Made by a program: the position numbers and the translations under genes. Under the pieces are notes generated by a model that searched no databases, had not been told where the DNA came from, and was given only the letters and a program-made list of their open reading frames with translations. A stretch of 64,000 nucleotides of DNA from Linyphia triangularis (Eukaryota > Arthropoda > Arachnida > Araneae > Linyphiidae): positions 4,256,201 to 4,320,200 of the forward strand of contig OZ021730.1 in the NCBI GenBank assembly GCA_963978545.1, written 5' to 3'. Shown here piece after piece: positions 35,220 to 46,056 of this stretch. How positions within the stretch are numbered: the first letter of the stretch is position 1; every line of letters starts with the position of its first letter.

Positions 35220-35760
35220 TGGATCTATAGAAAGCTACTTAAAATAAGGGTAGAGCTTTGAAATATTCAATACAAGTAGTTTTGGCCTTCTAATTGTACC
35301 TTTGATAAAGAGAATGCTAAAAAGCAACATCAAATAGGGCTACAGCTCTGAAATTTTCAAATGAAATAGTTTGTCTCCTTACTTTGACTTCTAAAAAACA
35401 AAATGTAAAATTTTCAAAACGATTTCTAATGAATGATGAAATTTCTTAAATTTTCAACATAAGTAGTTTTGGCCTTCTGACTGGACTTTAGACAAACATG
35501 TTAAAAGTTTTAATTAGTTCTTTAATTTTTCTTTACAAAGCAACCTCAAAAAGAGGTACAGCTCTGCAATATTCAACATACGTAGGTTTGATTGAATTGA
35601 AATTCTTGTAATAGAACTTTTGACAAACAGAATGTTAAAATTTTAATTAATTTTTTTTACAAAGCAACTTTGGATTATAGCTCTGAAATTTTCAACAAAA
35701 GTAGTTTTGGCCTCCAATTTTGCTTTTCACAAACACATGTTAAAATATTCTCAAAGAGGA
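35220..35760. repeat. Degenerate tandem repeat, unit about 110 bp
   Basis: The phrases CTCTGAAATTTTCAA, AAGTAGTTTTGGCCTTCT and GACAAACA..ATGTTAAAA recur about five times in the same order, at 35245, 35345, 35450, 35560 and 35670. Strongly diverged. Confidence 0.65.
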
Positions 35761-35884
35761 TGAAGGGGGTTGTATTATTGCATTAACAAGGGAATTTTTT
35801 TTTCTTGACAGGGGTTTTAATATTAAGGATTTATGTAGCAATCAATTCTTAGAGAGTGAAACAAGCTTATGCTTTCACAGCAAT

Positions 35885-36030
35885 GAACCTTCCAACGAGC
35901 GAAGCGAGCCTGTGCTAGCATAGCAATGAACTATTCAGCGAGTGAAGCGAGCCTGTGCTTATACAAAATACGAGAATTTTATCGAGCAAAGTGAGCTTGG
36001 TTTCGCTTATCAATTAACCTTTCTGCAAGC
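35885..36030. repeat. Four spaced copies of a GAGCGAAGCGAGCCTG motif
   Basis: CGAGCGAAGCGAGCCTGTGC (about 35895), CGAGTGAAGCGAGCCTGTGC (about 35938), CGAGCAAAGTGAGCTTG (about 35973) and CAAGCGAAGCGAGTCTG (about 36015). Spacing is 35-43 bp with partly similar sequence between them. The origin is unknown. Confidence 0.7.
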
Positions 36031-36786
36031 GAAGCGAGTCTGTTCGTGAAGCGTCAAAAGCAAGGACCTATACACCAATCTCCAGGTATACAGTTCTAGA
36101 GTTATATAAATTTAAGGGTCTGGTACTCAAAATTTTAAAATCTTTATTTTTAAATTATTTTTTGCTGAAATTTTTTATGAAGTAATCTATGATGCTTTGA
36201 AGCTTAAAAAAAACTATTTTAAATTTTTAAATTTAAAATATATTTTTAAAAAAATTTCAAAATTTTGATATTTCCTAAATTTGATATATCTAAATTTTTT
36301 TTAAAAAAAAATCACTTCATTTTTACTTAAAATTACTTTTTATAATTCATATCAAAAACTGTCTTCATGATTTTTCAATAAAGTTATTAGAAAAAAAATT
36401 CTAAAAAATATTTTGTGCAAAAAGTGCATAAAATCCATAGTATGCTAAGTTCCAAAAACTTTTCAGTTAAATAAAAAAAAAAACATAATTCCTGAAGACA
36501 AATTAAAGAAATATACATGAAAAATAATTGTGGAAAGTTTCATAGATTTATAACAAGCATATTAAAGTTATATCAATTTAAACCCAAAAAAGGGACGAAA
36601 AGCCATCAACAAGAAAAACAGTTTCAAAGTTTCAAGATAGCATTTCTGAGATAGAGTTGTCATGAAACAAAAACTTAAATATTTCAAGTTCTACTAATGA
36701 TAGAAAAAAAAAATTGATGCCATTTTATTCCAAAATATTTTTTTTTTTTTTTTTTAGAATTTTAAAAATTTTGAGTCCTAAGCCAC
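36031..36786. other. Very AT-rich, no gene seen
   Basis: Long A/T runs (36295-36310, 36470-36482, 36738-36757) without structure. Confidence 0.5.
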
Positions 36787-36791
36787 TTTAA

Positions 36792-37210
36792 CAGGGTTTC
36801 CACTCAAATCACAGAATGAAAATCAATGACTTTTCAATGATTTTTAAGGACCTAATTAATATTTTTAAGGACCTTAGCAAATTTTTTTTCAGGCATCATG
36901 TCTATATATAAATTTTTAATAAAGTAAATTCTACCATAAAAGTTACAAGTTGGTGGTTGCGTAATACAAATATGTCGGCAAATTCCAATGTGGTGCAGAT
37001 AAGTGGCGGTCACGTGGGGATAGCAAATCCGAGTTGCGTTTTCATAAATTTTGCATTTGGCCACACAACATCTGCAAAAATTAAGGACTTTTAAGGACCT
37101 CTAAGCATTTTCAAGGACTTTTAAGCACCTCTAAGCATTTTCAAGGCAGTGAAAACAAGTTCAAAAATATTAAGCACTTTTAATGACTTTCAATGACCGT
37201 GGGAACTCTG
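36792..37210 (-). mobile_element. MITE family A, copy 5 (inverted)
   Basis: Ends CAGGGTTTCCACTC and GTGGGAACTCTG with 5-bp duplication TTTAA (36787-36791, 37211-37215). Full set of subterminal repeats. Confidence 0.88.
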
Positions 37211-37215
37211 TTTAA

Positions 37216-38077
37216 ATAAGACAAGTAAAATATCATCATCATCAAGGAAACAGGATTCGAAGTTTTGGAATAGTATGTTTGAGAAGAAAAGTTGTAATTC
37301 AAGAGATAATTTAACTTGTGATTTCATTCCATTCAGATCAATCAATATTTAAAAAAAAAAAAAAATTGGGAAATTTTTTTTGACGTGTCTTATTCTCCCA
37401 TAAGTCGAATTAAAAATCTTTTGAAGAAATTACTGTAGGCTAAAGTTGTATTTTTTTTAATCACTCTCTATGTGAAGCAACTTATAGCACAGGAAAAATA
37501 AGATTCAACATTAAAAAGTATTGAAATTTAACAATTATGTGAAGATACACATTTAAAGAAAAGGAACTTTAAAATTGCACACAAGAAAAAAGGATAGAAC
37601 ATTTAAAAGTGTTTTGCACACATAGAAAACAAATTTTAAGTGCCAAGTCTTTTATAATATTTTAAAAGCCTTAGCACTATAGGCAAAATAATATACAAGG
37701 CAAAATATGTAAATAAGAAAAAAATAGCATGGTACTCGATAGTTATTTACAAACCGTATGCCCCTTAATATAAAAAGAATGCACACCAAGTATATTTTAG
37801 ATACATTTTACTCTCAGAAATGTTGAACCATATGAACACATGAAAATATTCTTCTTCAACAACAAATATATAATCAGGCAACTACACCTCTTGAGGTTGT
37901 CCACTTGTAAAACTTTATGCGCACAAAAAATAATAAAATAAAGCTTTAATATCACCTTTTCATTTAAAGTATTTTTTTCTACAAAACAAACATAAGATTC
38001 CAAGACAAGTTATGTGCGTTAGTTATGGCACAATGGTTCCAATTGGAAAGGAACTTGATGAAATTTTTTTTTCCGTC
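37216..38077. other. No gene seen
   Basis: AT-rich. A 68-codon minus-strand open frame (37797-38003) shows no domain. Confidence 0.45.
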
Positions 38078-38079
38078 TA

Positions 38080-39022
38080 GACTGAGAGGCGTTGGTACCC
38101 CATCGAACATCATTCTGAATAGAATGTGGAGAAATGTCAGTAGATCAGCAATCTATTGGTCTGCCGTAGCAAAGATGGCCGAAAAATGAGCATTCATTTT
38201 TATTTGGTAACCAAACGCACCAAGATTTTCCATGAGGAAGAGCGCAGACGATTTCAGATCTTTGGTTCGAAAAACTGGCATTCTTTAAAACTAAGCCAAA
38301 TTGGCGATATCAGTTACGTCATCTGTGACGCAATATTTATTCAGGGTTAAAACTCAAATCACAAAATGAAAATCAATGACTTTTAAGGACCTAATTAATG
38401 TTTTTAAAGACCTTTGAAAATTTGTTTTCAGGCATCATGTCTATTTATAAATTTTTTATAAAGTATATTCTACCAAAACAGAAACAAGTAGGCACATACC
38501 TAATACAAATATGCCAGAAAATTCCGATATGGTGCGGATAAGTGGCGGTCACGCGGGAATAGCAAGTCTGAGTTGTATTTTTTATAAATTTTGTAATTGG
38601 ACAAAACACACAAAAATTAAGGACTTTTAAAGACCTCTAAGCATTTTCAAGTACTTTCAAGGCCTTGAAAACAAGTTCAAAAATATTAAGCACTTTTAAT
38701 GACTTTCAATGACCGTGGGAACCCTGTTATTGCCAATTTGGCTCACTTTTAAAAGATGCAAGTCATCCGTTGAGAGATACACGAATCGTTTACAGCCTTC
38801 GTAATTGAGAATTCAAGAGCTATGGGTTACCGAATAAAAAAAGAGTGCTCGTTATTTGGCAATCAGATTTATTTTAACTCATTCAAAGTCTATTTTTGAC
38901 CTGTGTTGGCCATTTTTGTCACAGCAGACCATTGGGTTTGTAATCTACTAACTTTTCTCGACATCCTGTAAAAAATCCAGAATGTTTGAAAGGGTACCTA
39001 AATTTGCAGTTGCCTCTCGGAC
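38080..39022. mobile_element. TA-flanked foldback element J, copy 2
   Basis: Inverted ends of the J family (CCCCATCGAACATCATTCTG left; GTTGCCTCTCGGAC right) with TA outside (38078-38079, 39023-39024). It is interrupted by a family A MITE at 38342-38726, which landed after J was in place. Confidence 0.8.
38342..38726 (-). mobile_element. MITE family A, copy 6, nested in element J
   Basis: Ends CAGGGTTAAAACTC (mutated) and GTGGGAACCCTG with 5-bp duplication TTATT (38337-38341, 38727-38731). The J sequence resumes directly after (GCCAATTTGGCTCAC). Confidence 0.87.
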
Positions 39023-39165
39023 TATTATTAAGTGTCACAATTCAATTGATCACTTGTGGTGCACATAGCTGCTTTTACAAAAGGACCAGTCAAGATCAGT
39101 ATTTATACAACAATAATGTAAGCTGATGTTTTATAATAATATAACCACTTTAAACATACAAGAGC

Positions 39166-39843
39166 GAGTAAAAAATTATTCGCAATGTTGACATAACTCT
39201 TCTGACATTGTTCATACTGACCTCTGTCCTCGTTTATTTTATTGTTTTGGTCCTGCTATGGAACTTCGATCCTAATTCCACCATTTATCTTCCTTTTATA
39301 GTAGAAAGATAATGAACGCTCCATTAGAAATTTGCACCAAAGAGGAACAACAGGCAGTGATCCGGTTTTTGCGGTCGGAAGTTGTATCAGAGGCCGCAAT
39401 CCATCAGACTTTTGGCACAACATAGGAACAGTGTCTTGCCGCAACAGTGTCTACGAATGGATCGAAAATAAAAAATGGTTGCACGAGAGTTAGTCATGAG
39501 GAAGGAGCAGGACAACCCTCTATGACCACATTTGACGACTACACTGAACGTGCACGTGACATGGTTGTGTTAGACAGACGAGTGACTAATTGATGATACA
39601 TTTACATTCTGATACACTTTTTGACCACAAAAACCGGATCACCGCTCGTTGTTCCTCTTTGGTGCAAACTTCTAATTGGAGAGGCCATGATCTATCTGTG
39701 ATAAAAGGAAGACCAATGAAGGAATTAGGATCGAAATTCCATAGCAAGACCACAACAACATAACAATAAAATAAATGAGGACAGAGAGCGGTATGAACAA
39801 TGCAAGAAGAGTTATGTCAACATTGCGGAGTATTTTTTACTCA
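39166..39843 (+). mobile_element. Rearranged mariner remnant with 220-bp inverted arms
   Basis: The left part reads EEQQAVIRFLRSE, the helix-turn-helix start of SETMAR-like mariner transposases. Further on comes SHEEGAGQPSM and ERARDMVVLDRRVT from the next part of the same protein, in shifted frames and ending at a stop. Then the element's own 5' end returns in reverse complement (39625-39843 against 39166-39385). No catalytic DDE/D domain is present. The result is a foldback derivative of a mariner-like element, not a working gene. Confidence 0.75.
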
Positions 39844-39991
39844 TTTTCGCATTTCAGAAGTTGAAATGTTTACCAACACCACTTCATACATTTAAGAAAG
39901 TTTTTTTTTTTTTTTTTGCTGTATTTACAGAAAAAAAAAGTATAATTTATTCTGTGAAATACATATCTAAAGAAATGTAGAAAATTAAATA

Positions 39992-40433
39992 CAGAATGAC
40001 CAGCAAAAGACTCCCTGATTTTAAAATTAAATAACTCAAAAACAAAAATCGATAGAATAACGAGACAAAAAGTACAGTTACTTAGAAAGCTGTAAAAATC
40101 TTACACTAAATTTTCAAAATTAGTTACAAAAGTTGCCAACAGGTGGTGCTGTACACTGTAGTTCTTAGGACTAAAGAGTGCTTTGAAGTTCAGAGCAATC
40201 AGTCATCAGACAGTTTCCTTTTTTTAAACGTGAAATAAGTTAACGTGATTGCAAAGGACAAATTGATAACATATTTCCAAAATTTTGAAACTACAGCGCT
40301 ATCTGTTGGTAATATTTGTAACTAATTTCGAAATTTCAGTTTCAGATTTTTACAGCTTTTGAAGTTTAATTTTTTTATCTCTTTGCTTTTGAATTTAATT
40401 TTAAAATCAGGGAGTATTTAAATGGATACCCTG
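39992..40433. mobile_element. TA-flanked foldback element, Tc1/mariner-like
   Basis: Imperfect inverted ends (ACTCCCTGATTTTAAAATTA on both arms; CAGAATGACCAGC left versus CAGGGTATCCATT right) extend about 160 bp inward to GCCAACAGGTGGTGCTGT / ACAGCGCTATCTGTTGG. TA flanks it (39990-39991, 40434-40435). No ORF. Confidence 0.75.
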
Positions 40434-40435
40434 TA

Positions 40436-41209
40436 TCAAGTTATATATTTTTTATATATGATACACCTAACTTACCAACTCTAAAAGCAATGTTTTAAAA
40501 AATGGCAGTCACCACTTTAAGAGGGGGGAGAGTAAATGGTTAAAAAGGTATAGTTAAAATGGTGGGGGTAGACAGTACTCAAAAGTGCCCCCTATTTAGA
40601 AAAAAATAAATACTAGTTATTTTATACTTTAGTTATACATTGCATACTTTTTAATTTGACACAAAATATAAAAAAGCAACCTTCTTAACACATTGTTGAC
40701 TGTCAATTTTAATGCCGAAGCTATTTCGTGTCACAGCACTTAGTGATGCACCGAGTGTCAGTAAAGTTGACACTCGGTACATTAACTTGTGTATTCAGTT
40801 ATGAAAAGCAGTTTTTATACTATACAAAGTAAATACAAGAAACGCACAGTGGCTTGAAGAATACTAATACTGATCATAGCATGAGACATTTGATAAAATG
40901 AACACAACAGTTTATATTTTACACAATTTACAATTGCACGAACAATGAAGACATTGTTTGTAGAAATGGTTTGCTCACCTTAATACACACGTGGAATAGT
41001 TTATGTGTTTTATTAGTGCAAATGATGCACTAAGCACTTGTTTAGTCTTACCTAAACACTTCCTACTTCAAACAATAATTACTTCAAACAAAATTGGCAT
41101 AGAAAAATATAACACAGGAATCCCCAGCCTAGACCCTTCATTTTTTGGGCCACAATAACTGGAAAGAGTGATTCAAAACAAGTAAAATTTTATACCAGAT
41201 ATAATAACA
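40436..41209. other. No gene seen
   Basis: Contains a short direct/inverted motif near 40742-40785 (ACCGAGTGTCAGTAAAGTTG ... CACTCGGTAC, an 8-bp inverted pair). Otherwise featureless. Confidence 0.45.
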
Positions 41210-41350
41210 GTAGTGGATCCTGTGGTCTAGCGAGTAGTTAAGGGTCATATTCGCAAGATCACAGATTCAGTTCTGCCTTGTTGAATAACGGTGCACACAA
41301 TAATTGCGGTTGGTGCACATTAAATTGGTTGTGCCGCAATGCTGTCTCTT
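41210..41350 (+). mobile_element. Possible tRNA-derived SINE-like sequence
   Basis: GTGGTCTAGCGAGTAGTTA resembles a tRNA box A region and GATTCAGTTCTGCC a decayed box B, with a short body after it. Only one copy is visible in the window and I saw no flanking duplication, so this is tentative. Confidence 0.35.
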
Positions 41351-41355
41351 TCATT

Positions 41356-41645
41356 GCAGGGTTTCTGCCAGAATAAAATGTCACAAATACATGATTTTCC
41401 AAGAGCTAAGCAAATAATTTTCCATGACTCAAAAAATAGCATAATTTTTTTATTTTTTTAAATGAACCTATATGAGTTTTACTAACACGAACATAGTAAG
41501 TAAATTATTGTACCATAAAAGATGTAGCTAATCAATTTTTAACGATAAGGATATATTTGAAGAAGGAATAAGCCAATAACAATAAATTTAATTATATAAC
41601 TTTACCTTCAAATGTTTTAGTATCAACAATGCAAAACAGTAAAAT
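41356..41645 (+). repeat. Transposon family E, left-part fragment
   Basis: CAGGGTTTCTGCCAGAATAA, then TTTTACTAACACGAACATAG, TTGTACCATAAAA and AGTATCAACAATGCAAAA, collinear with 43760-44120. The right end is missing. Confidence 0.6.
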
Positions 41646-41654
41646 ATGATGTTA

Positions 41655-41925
41655 AGGGGTAAGGGGACTTTTTGACGAAAACCTTAATGGTAGGTCTCTG
41701 TGCCATCATCAACCCGCACACCAAATTTGAACATCATAGGTCAATTTTTTCGGAAGTTTTGCTGACCACAGGCATAAATTTTTTCTAGATCACTTTTTTG
41801 AATTGGGATGTTCCAAAACATAGAGAAACGCAAAAAAAAAAAAAAAAAAATTTTTTTTTTTGACTGAGTGCTGTACTTTCATTACCCTATGTATACATAT
41901 GGGTAATTGAAAGTAAAAAGTGGTT
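41655..41925 (-). repeat. Dispersed repeat G, inverted partial copy
   Basis: Reverse complement of 29690-29945: TTAATGGTAGGTCTCTGTGC, AGATCACTTTTTTGAA, CATTACCCTATGTATACATA. A/T runs lie in the middle (41830-41860). Confidence 0.7.
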
Positions 41926-42580
41926 TAAAGAGCAAATTTTTTTCACCTTAAGCGGGATTTCATTACATGATAAACGAATAAATTCACATTAAATTTACGC
42001 TTCATCGTACAGCTTTTATTTCGCATTAAACAAGATTTCTTCACTCATGTTAAAAGGGATTCGACTGTATTAATTTTAGCTTGTTCATATCATTTTTAAA
42101 GTGCAGTAAGCCCATCGACTCGATTTCGACATTTTTCAAATGATATTTTTACCTACTGTTATATACCTGGTATAGAAATTTGCAAGTTTCAAAGCGATAC
42201 CTTCTCAAATATTGTAGCCCAAAAGACAAATCATCAAGTATATGAGCAGAGACAGGCTGTCTTACAGTGACTGCATAGCACACAGAATTATCAAAGCATA
42301 ATTAACATATCTAGGTGTATATTCATTGCTTAACAAATCACAGTTACGTAAAGCATCTAGTTTAACACAGATTCTGCAAACTTCATGAATTGAATGCTTT
42401 ACTTGACAGTTGAAGAGGAAGTTCTAGTAAGGATCATTTCTTATACTCGCTATGTTACAATCTTCTAGCTCAGTTCATTTAGAAACTACTTTCTATAAAA
42501 CCTGGAAATTTGGCGAGTAGGTACGAAAATGATCACTTAATGAAAAGACATAAATTAAAAACTCAAAAATAGCATCTAAT

Positions 42581-42666
42581 ATATTTTATTTTTGATATCC
42601 TTTGGTCAATGCATATGCAGTGGTTCCACTTGGTTTTGTCATTTGCTATTTAAATTTCATTTATAT
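42581..42666. repeat. Direct repeat flanking element J copy 3 (left)
   Basis: AATATATTTTATTTTTGAT, ATGCAGTGGTTCCACTTGGT and TTTGCTATTTAAATTTCATT recur as a direct repeat at 43250-43326, with two small differences and a short deletion. Confidence 0.8.
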
Positions 42667-42668
42667 TA

Positions 42669-43250
42669 GTCCGAGAGGCGACTGCAATTTTTGGACCCCA
42701 TCGAACATCATTCTGAATTTTTTATTGAAATTAAGAGAAAAGTGAGTAGATTACGAATCCACTGGTCTGCCGTGGCAAAAATGGCCGAAACTGGTCAAAA
42801 ATCGACTTGGAATGAGTTGAACTAAAATCCGATTGCCAAATATGTCATAACTTGCCAAAAATAGAACAAACTTATTCGTCTGGCAACCCACTTCATTTTG
42901 ATTTTCAATGAGAAAAAGCGCAAACGATTTCTGATCTTTGGCTCGGAAAACTTCTATCTTTTAAAAGTAAGCCAAATTGGCGAAATCAGTTACGTCATAA
43001 GTGACGTAATATTTTTTGCCAACTTGGCTCCCTTTTAATAGATGCAAGTAGACCGTCGCCAGATATCTGAATCGTCTGCCACCTTCTTAATTTAAAATTA
43101 AAGAGTGAGGGTTACCAAATAAAAAAAAATGCTCATTATTTGGCTAGTTATGGCGCATTTGGCAATTGGATTTAGTTCAACTTATTAAAAGTCGATTTTT
43201 AACTAGTTTCGGCCATTTTTGCCACGGCAGACCAGTGGATTCCTAATCTA
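42669..43250. mobile_element. TA-flanked foldback element J, copy 3, right end truncated
   Basis: The left end GTCCGAGAGGCGACTGCAAT follows TA (42667-42668). The right arm breaks off after GACCAGTGGATTCCTAATCT, about 100 bp short of the terminus, at the second member of the flanking direct repeat. Confidence 0.82.
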
Positions 43251-43326
43251 TAATATATTTTATTTTTGATTTTGATGCAGTGGCTCCACTTGGTTTTGTC
43301 TTTTGCTATTTAAATTTTATTTATAT
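43250..43326. repeat. Direct repeat flanking element J copy 3 (right)
   Basis: See 42581-42666. Its end (TTTATTTATATCA) is at once the start of the family C element, whereas in the left copy the same place is occupied by element J. Confidence 0.8.
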
Positions 43327-43747
43327 CAGGATGGCCACAAAATGTACAAAAAAAGTTCCTAGATAATTCCCTGATTTCCATGATAGAATTCAAAAAAATT
43401 CCCTGATTTTACGGCAAACTATTTTTCAAATTTCCCCAACTTTTCCAGAAGTGTAGACACCCTGATCAAATAGAACATGTATGCTAAAGAGATAATGTGC
43501 CATTTTTTTAAAAATAGTTTTGGCGTCAAAATTTAAATTATTCCGTAACGTTAAACTTCCAACAATTACCACCACAATTCTCTGGGAAATGGCGCCAAAA
43601 TGTGGATGGACGGAGCAATGTACCATCAGAACAAAGAAAATTTCTCTGATTTTCGTGAAATTTTTAAAGATTCCCTGACATTTCCCAGGATCGGAAAGCT
43701 CCGACATTTTCCTGATTTCCAGGTTTTCCCGGTTCTGTGGCCACTTT
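43327..43747 (-). mobile_element. MITE family C, copy 3 (inverted)
   Basis: Starts CAGGATGGCCACAAAATG and ends GGTTCTGTGGCCAC. The centre is the reverse complement of 10600-10830 (GTGTAGACACCCTGATCAAA, CATGTATGCTAAAGAGATAA, ACCACAATTCTCTGGG). A 93-codon minus-strand frame overlaps it and is not a gene. Confidence 0.75.
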
Positions 43748-43759
43748 TTATAATAGATA

Positions 43760-44484
43760 CAGGACTTTTTCCAAAATAAAATGTCACAAATCCATGACTT
43801 TTTAAGAATGAAGTAAAAAATTTTCCATGACTCCAGAAATCAAATGAAAAATAATAATATTTTTACTAACACGAACATAGTAAGTAAATCAATGTACCAT
43901 AAAATGATATATATAAAGTTTTATTTTAAATTAAATAAAAAATCATTGTTTCATTAAGTTCCAAATCAAAAGAAAAAAATAATTTTCAAATCTTTGATAT
44001 TTCAATATTAAAAAAGCTAATCAATCTTTAATAATAAAGAAATATTTGAAAAAAGAATAAGTCAATAATATTAAATTCTATCATCAAAAATCAAATGTTT
44101 TGATATCAACAATGCAAAAAGGAAGAAAGAAAACGGAAAAAATATTAAACACAAGCTTATCAAATCTGTTAATTTTGATTCTCATATTATGAAATTTTTT
44201 TCCACCTATGAGACCTTACTCATGTGATGTCACAAATTTGGAGATCATAAATGTTTCATTGGTCACGGTTTTAAACTGTGGCCGTTGTTTCCGTCAAAAC
44301 ATAAATAAAAACATAGATGAGTTTTCGATAAGCTGAATAGCGATTATGGCATTTATTAAGTCATAGTTACGCGATTTTATTTAAAATGTAGAAATCTGAC
44401 TTATGGCAATTTTTTTGCTCAAAACCATGACAAAATTTACCAACTGTTCAAATTCATGACTTTCCATATGCACTGAAACCCCAT
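43760..44484 (+). mobile_element. Transposon family E, complete copy
   Basis: Starts CAGGACTTTTTCCAAAATAA and ends TGCACTGAAACCCCAT, flanked by AGATA (43755-43759, 44485-44489; TAGATA if one base is shared). CATGACTTT motifs are inverted near both ends. It is non-autonomous. Confidence 0.6.
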
Positions 44485-44489
44485 AGATA

Positions 44490-45367
44490 GACATCAAATG
44501 AAAACAGTTTATTTCATTGCATGAAGTGATTTTTTTCGTACCTACTAGCCAAATTTCAAGGTTTTATACAAAGTAGATTCTAAATGCACTGGACTAGAAG
44601 ATTGTAACATAGCAAGTATAGGAAATGATCTTTACTAGGACTTTTTCTTAACGCTAAAGTTGTTTCTAGACATTTTATATACATAGAGAAACACAAAAAG
44701 TTTTCAATGGCATAAGATACCTTTTTATACTTGATAATGATTCAAGATAATTTTTCTTTCAAAACAATTTACAGTGAAAGATAAGTACAAACCATTCATA
44801 ATTACACCTTTTTTTTTGTTCTTTTTTTTGCTTGCTTGAAGCATTATTGTAAAAGTTAACATCAAGATTAAAAGTAGAAAAAAATTAACATGCTTTTAAA
44901 ATATCTGAGATCTTCACTCAATAGACCTTCAGTTTAAATGAATCCACAATTATCACATTACACATATTGCATCAAATTCTTCTAAACTCAGGAAATTAAT
45001 ATACCTGGAGATATGTCGGTTGTGAATCCTGCAAGATAAAATTAATTCAATTTATAAAAAGACAAATAAATGCTTGCTATTTAATTTGCATTAGTAAAGA
45101 AATCAAACTTGAAACAGCATAGCTTCATGATAGTTCTTTAAAAAGAGTTTTTTTTTTAATAAAGCAATAATTCTCAACCAGTGTAACATATTTATGTATC
45201 ATAAAGTAACTAAGACAGTAAAGTATCAAAAAGAGAAACAAAGGGATGATTAAGAAGATGGGTCATTCTTTTCGATACACTGTATTTATCGAAAAAAATT
45301 CTTGTCATATTATTATGATACAAAATGAGATTTTTAGTGTAAAGTAATGTTGCAAAGTAAAAAATGC
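44490..45367. other. No gene seen
   Basis: AT-rich sequence, nothing recognised. Confidence 0.5.
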
Positions 45368-45765
45368 AATATTGAAATTTTTTTTAAAAAAAAGATGGTT
45401 TAGATGCATTTTATATATATATGTCATTATTTAAGCTTTATACAACAAGAAAAAACACCAACGCAAAAATTTTTTACTTAGAGTAGGAAAAAATATTTTT
45501 AAAAATCCCTATGCCAAGGCAATGGTGCTCATAATATAATTTTTTTAATGAAGCAATTTTAAAAAATACTAATTAAAATAAAATAAAATTTCGAATTCTA
45601 ATTACAATAGTAGTGGGGTACTATTAAACTTTTTTAATTTTAATTATATTTTGAATAACAAGCATCATTATCCTGGTTTGCCGTTAATGTGTTTCTTATT
45701 TGCTAGGGCAATGATAAAACTTGCATAATGGAGAAGTTGAGCATTTTTTAAAAATGGTCGAAAGC
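45368..45765 (+). repeat. Dispersed repeat H, copy 2
   Basis: Collinear with 24706-25115 (TTATACAACAAGAAAAAACA, AAAAATCCCTATGCC, GGGGTACTATTAAACTT). It lacks the inverted left extension that makes the hairpin in copy 1. Confidence 0.7.
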
Positions 45766-46056
45766 AATAGTTTTTAATAAAGAAAGCAAAGCTGAATCCG
45801 AACATGTAAGTTATATTGCGATTAAAAATTTATTTAATTAAATATCGAAAGAAGAAAAATCGTAAAAACAGTGGAATCGTGACGTAACCGCAAAACGTTC
45901 CATCATTGGCTGGTTAGATTTGACGTCATAATCAGCATATATTTGCCTCAAGAAATAGTTGAAATCTTAGTTGCTTATAAGAAGCTTAAGTTACATTAAA
46001 TGAAATTGTATCACTTGAAATTTAGTTAATTAAATTAAAATAAATTTATATTTCAG

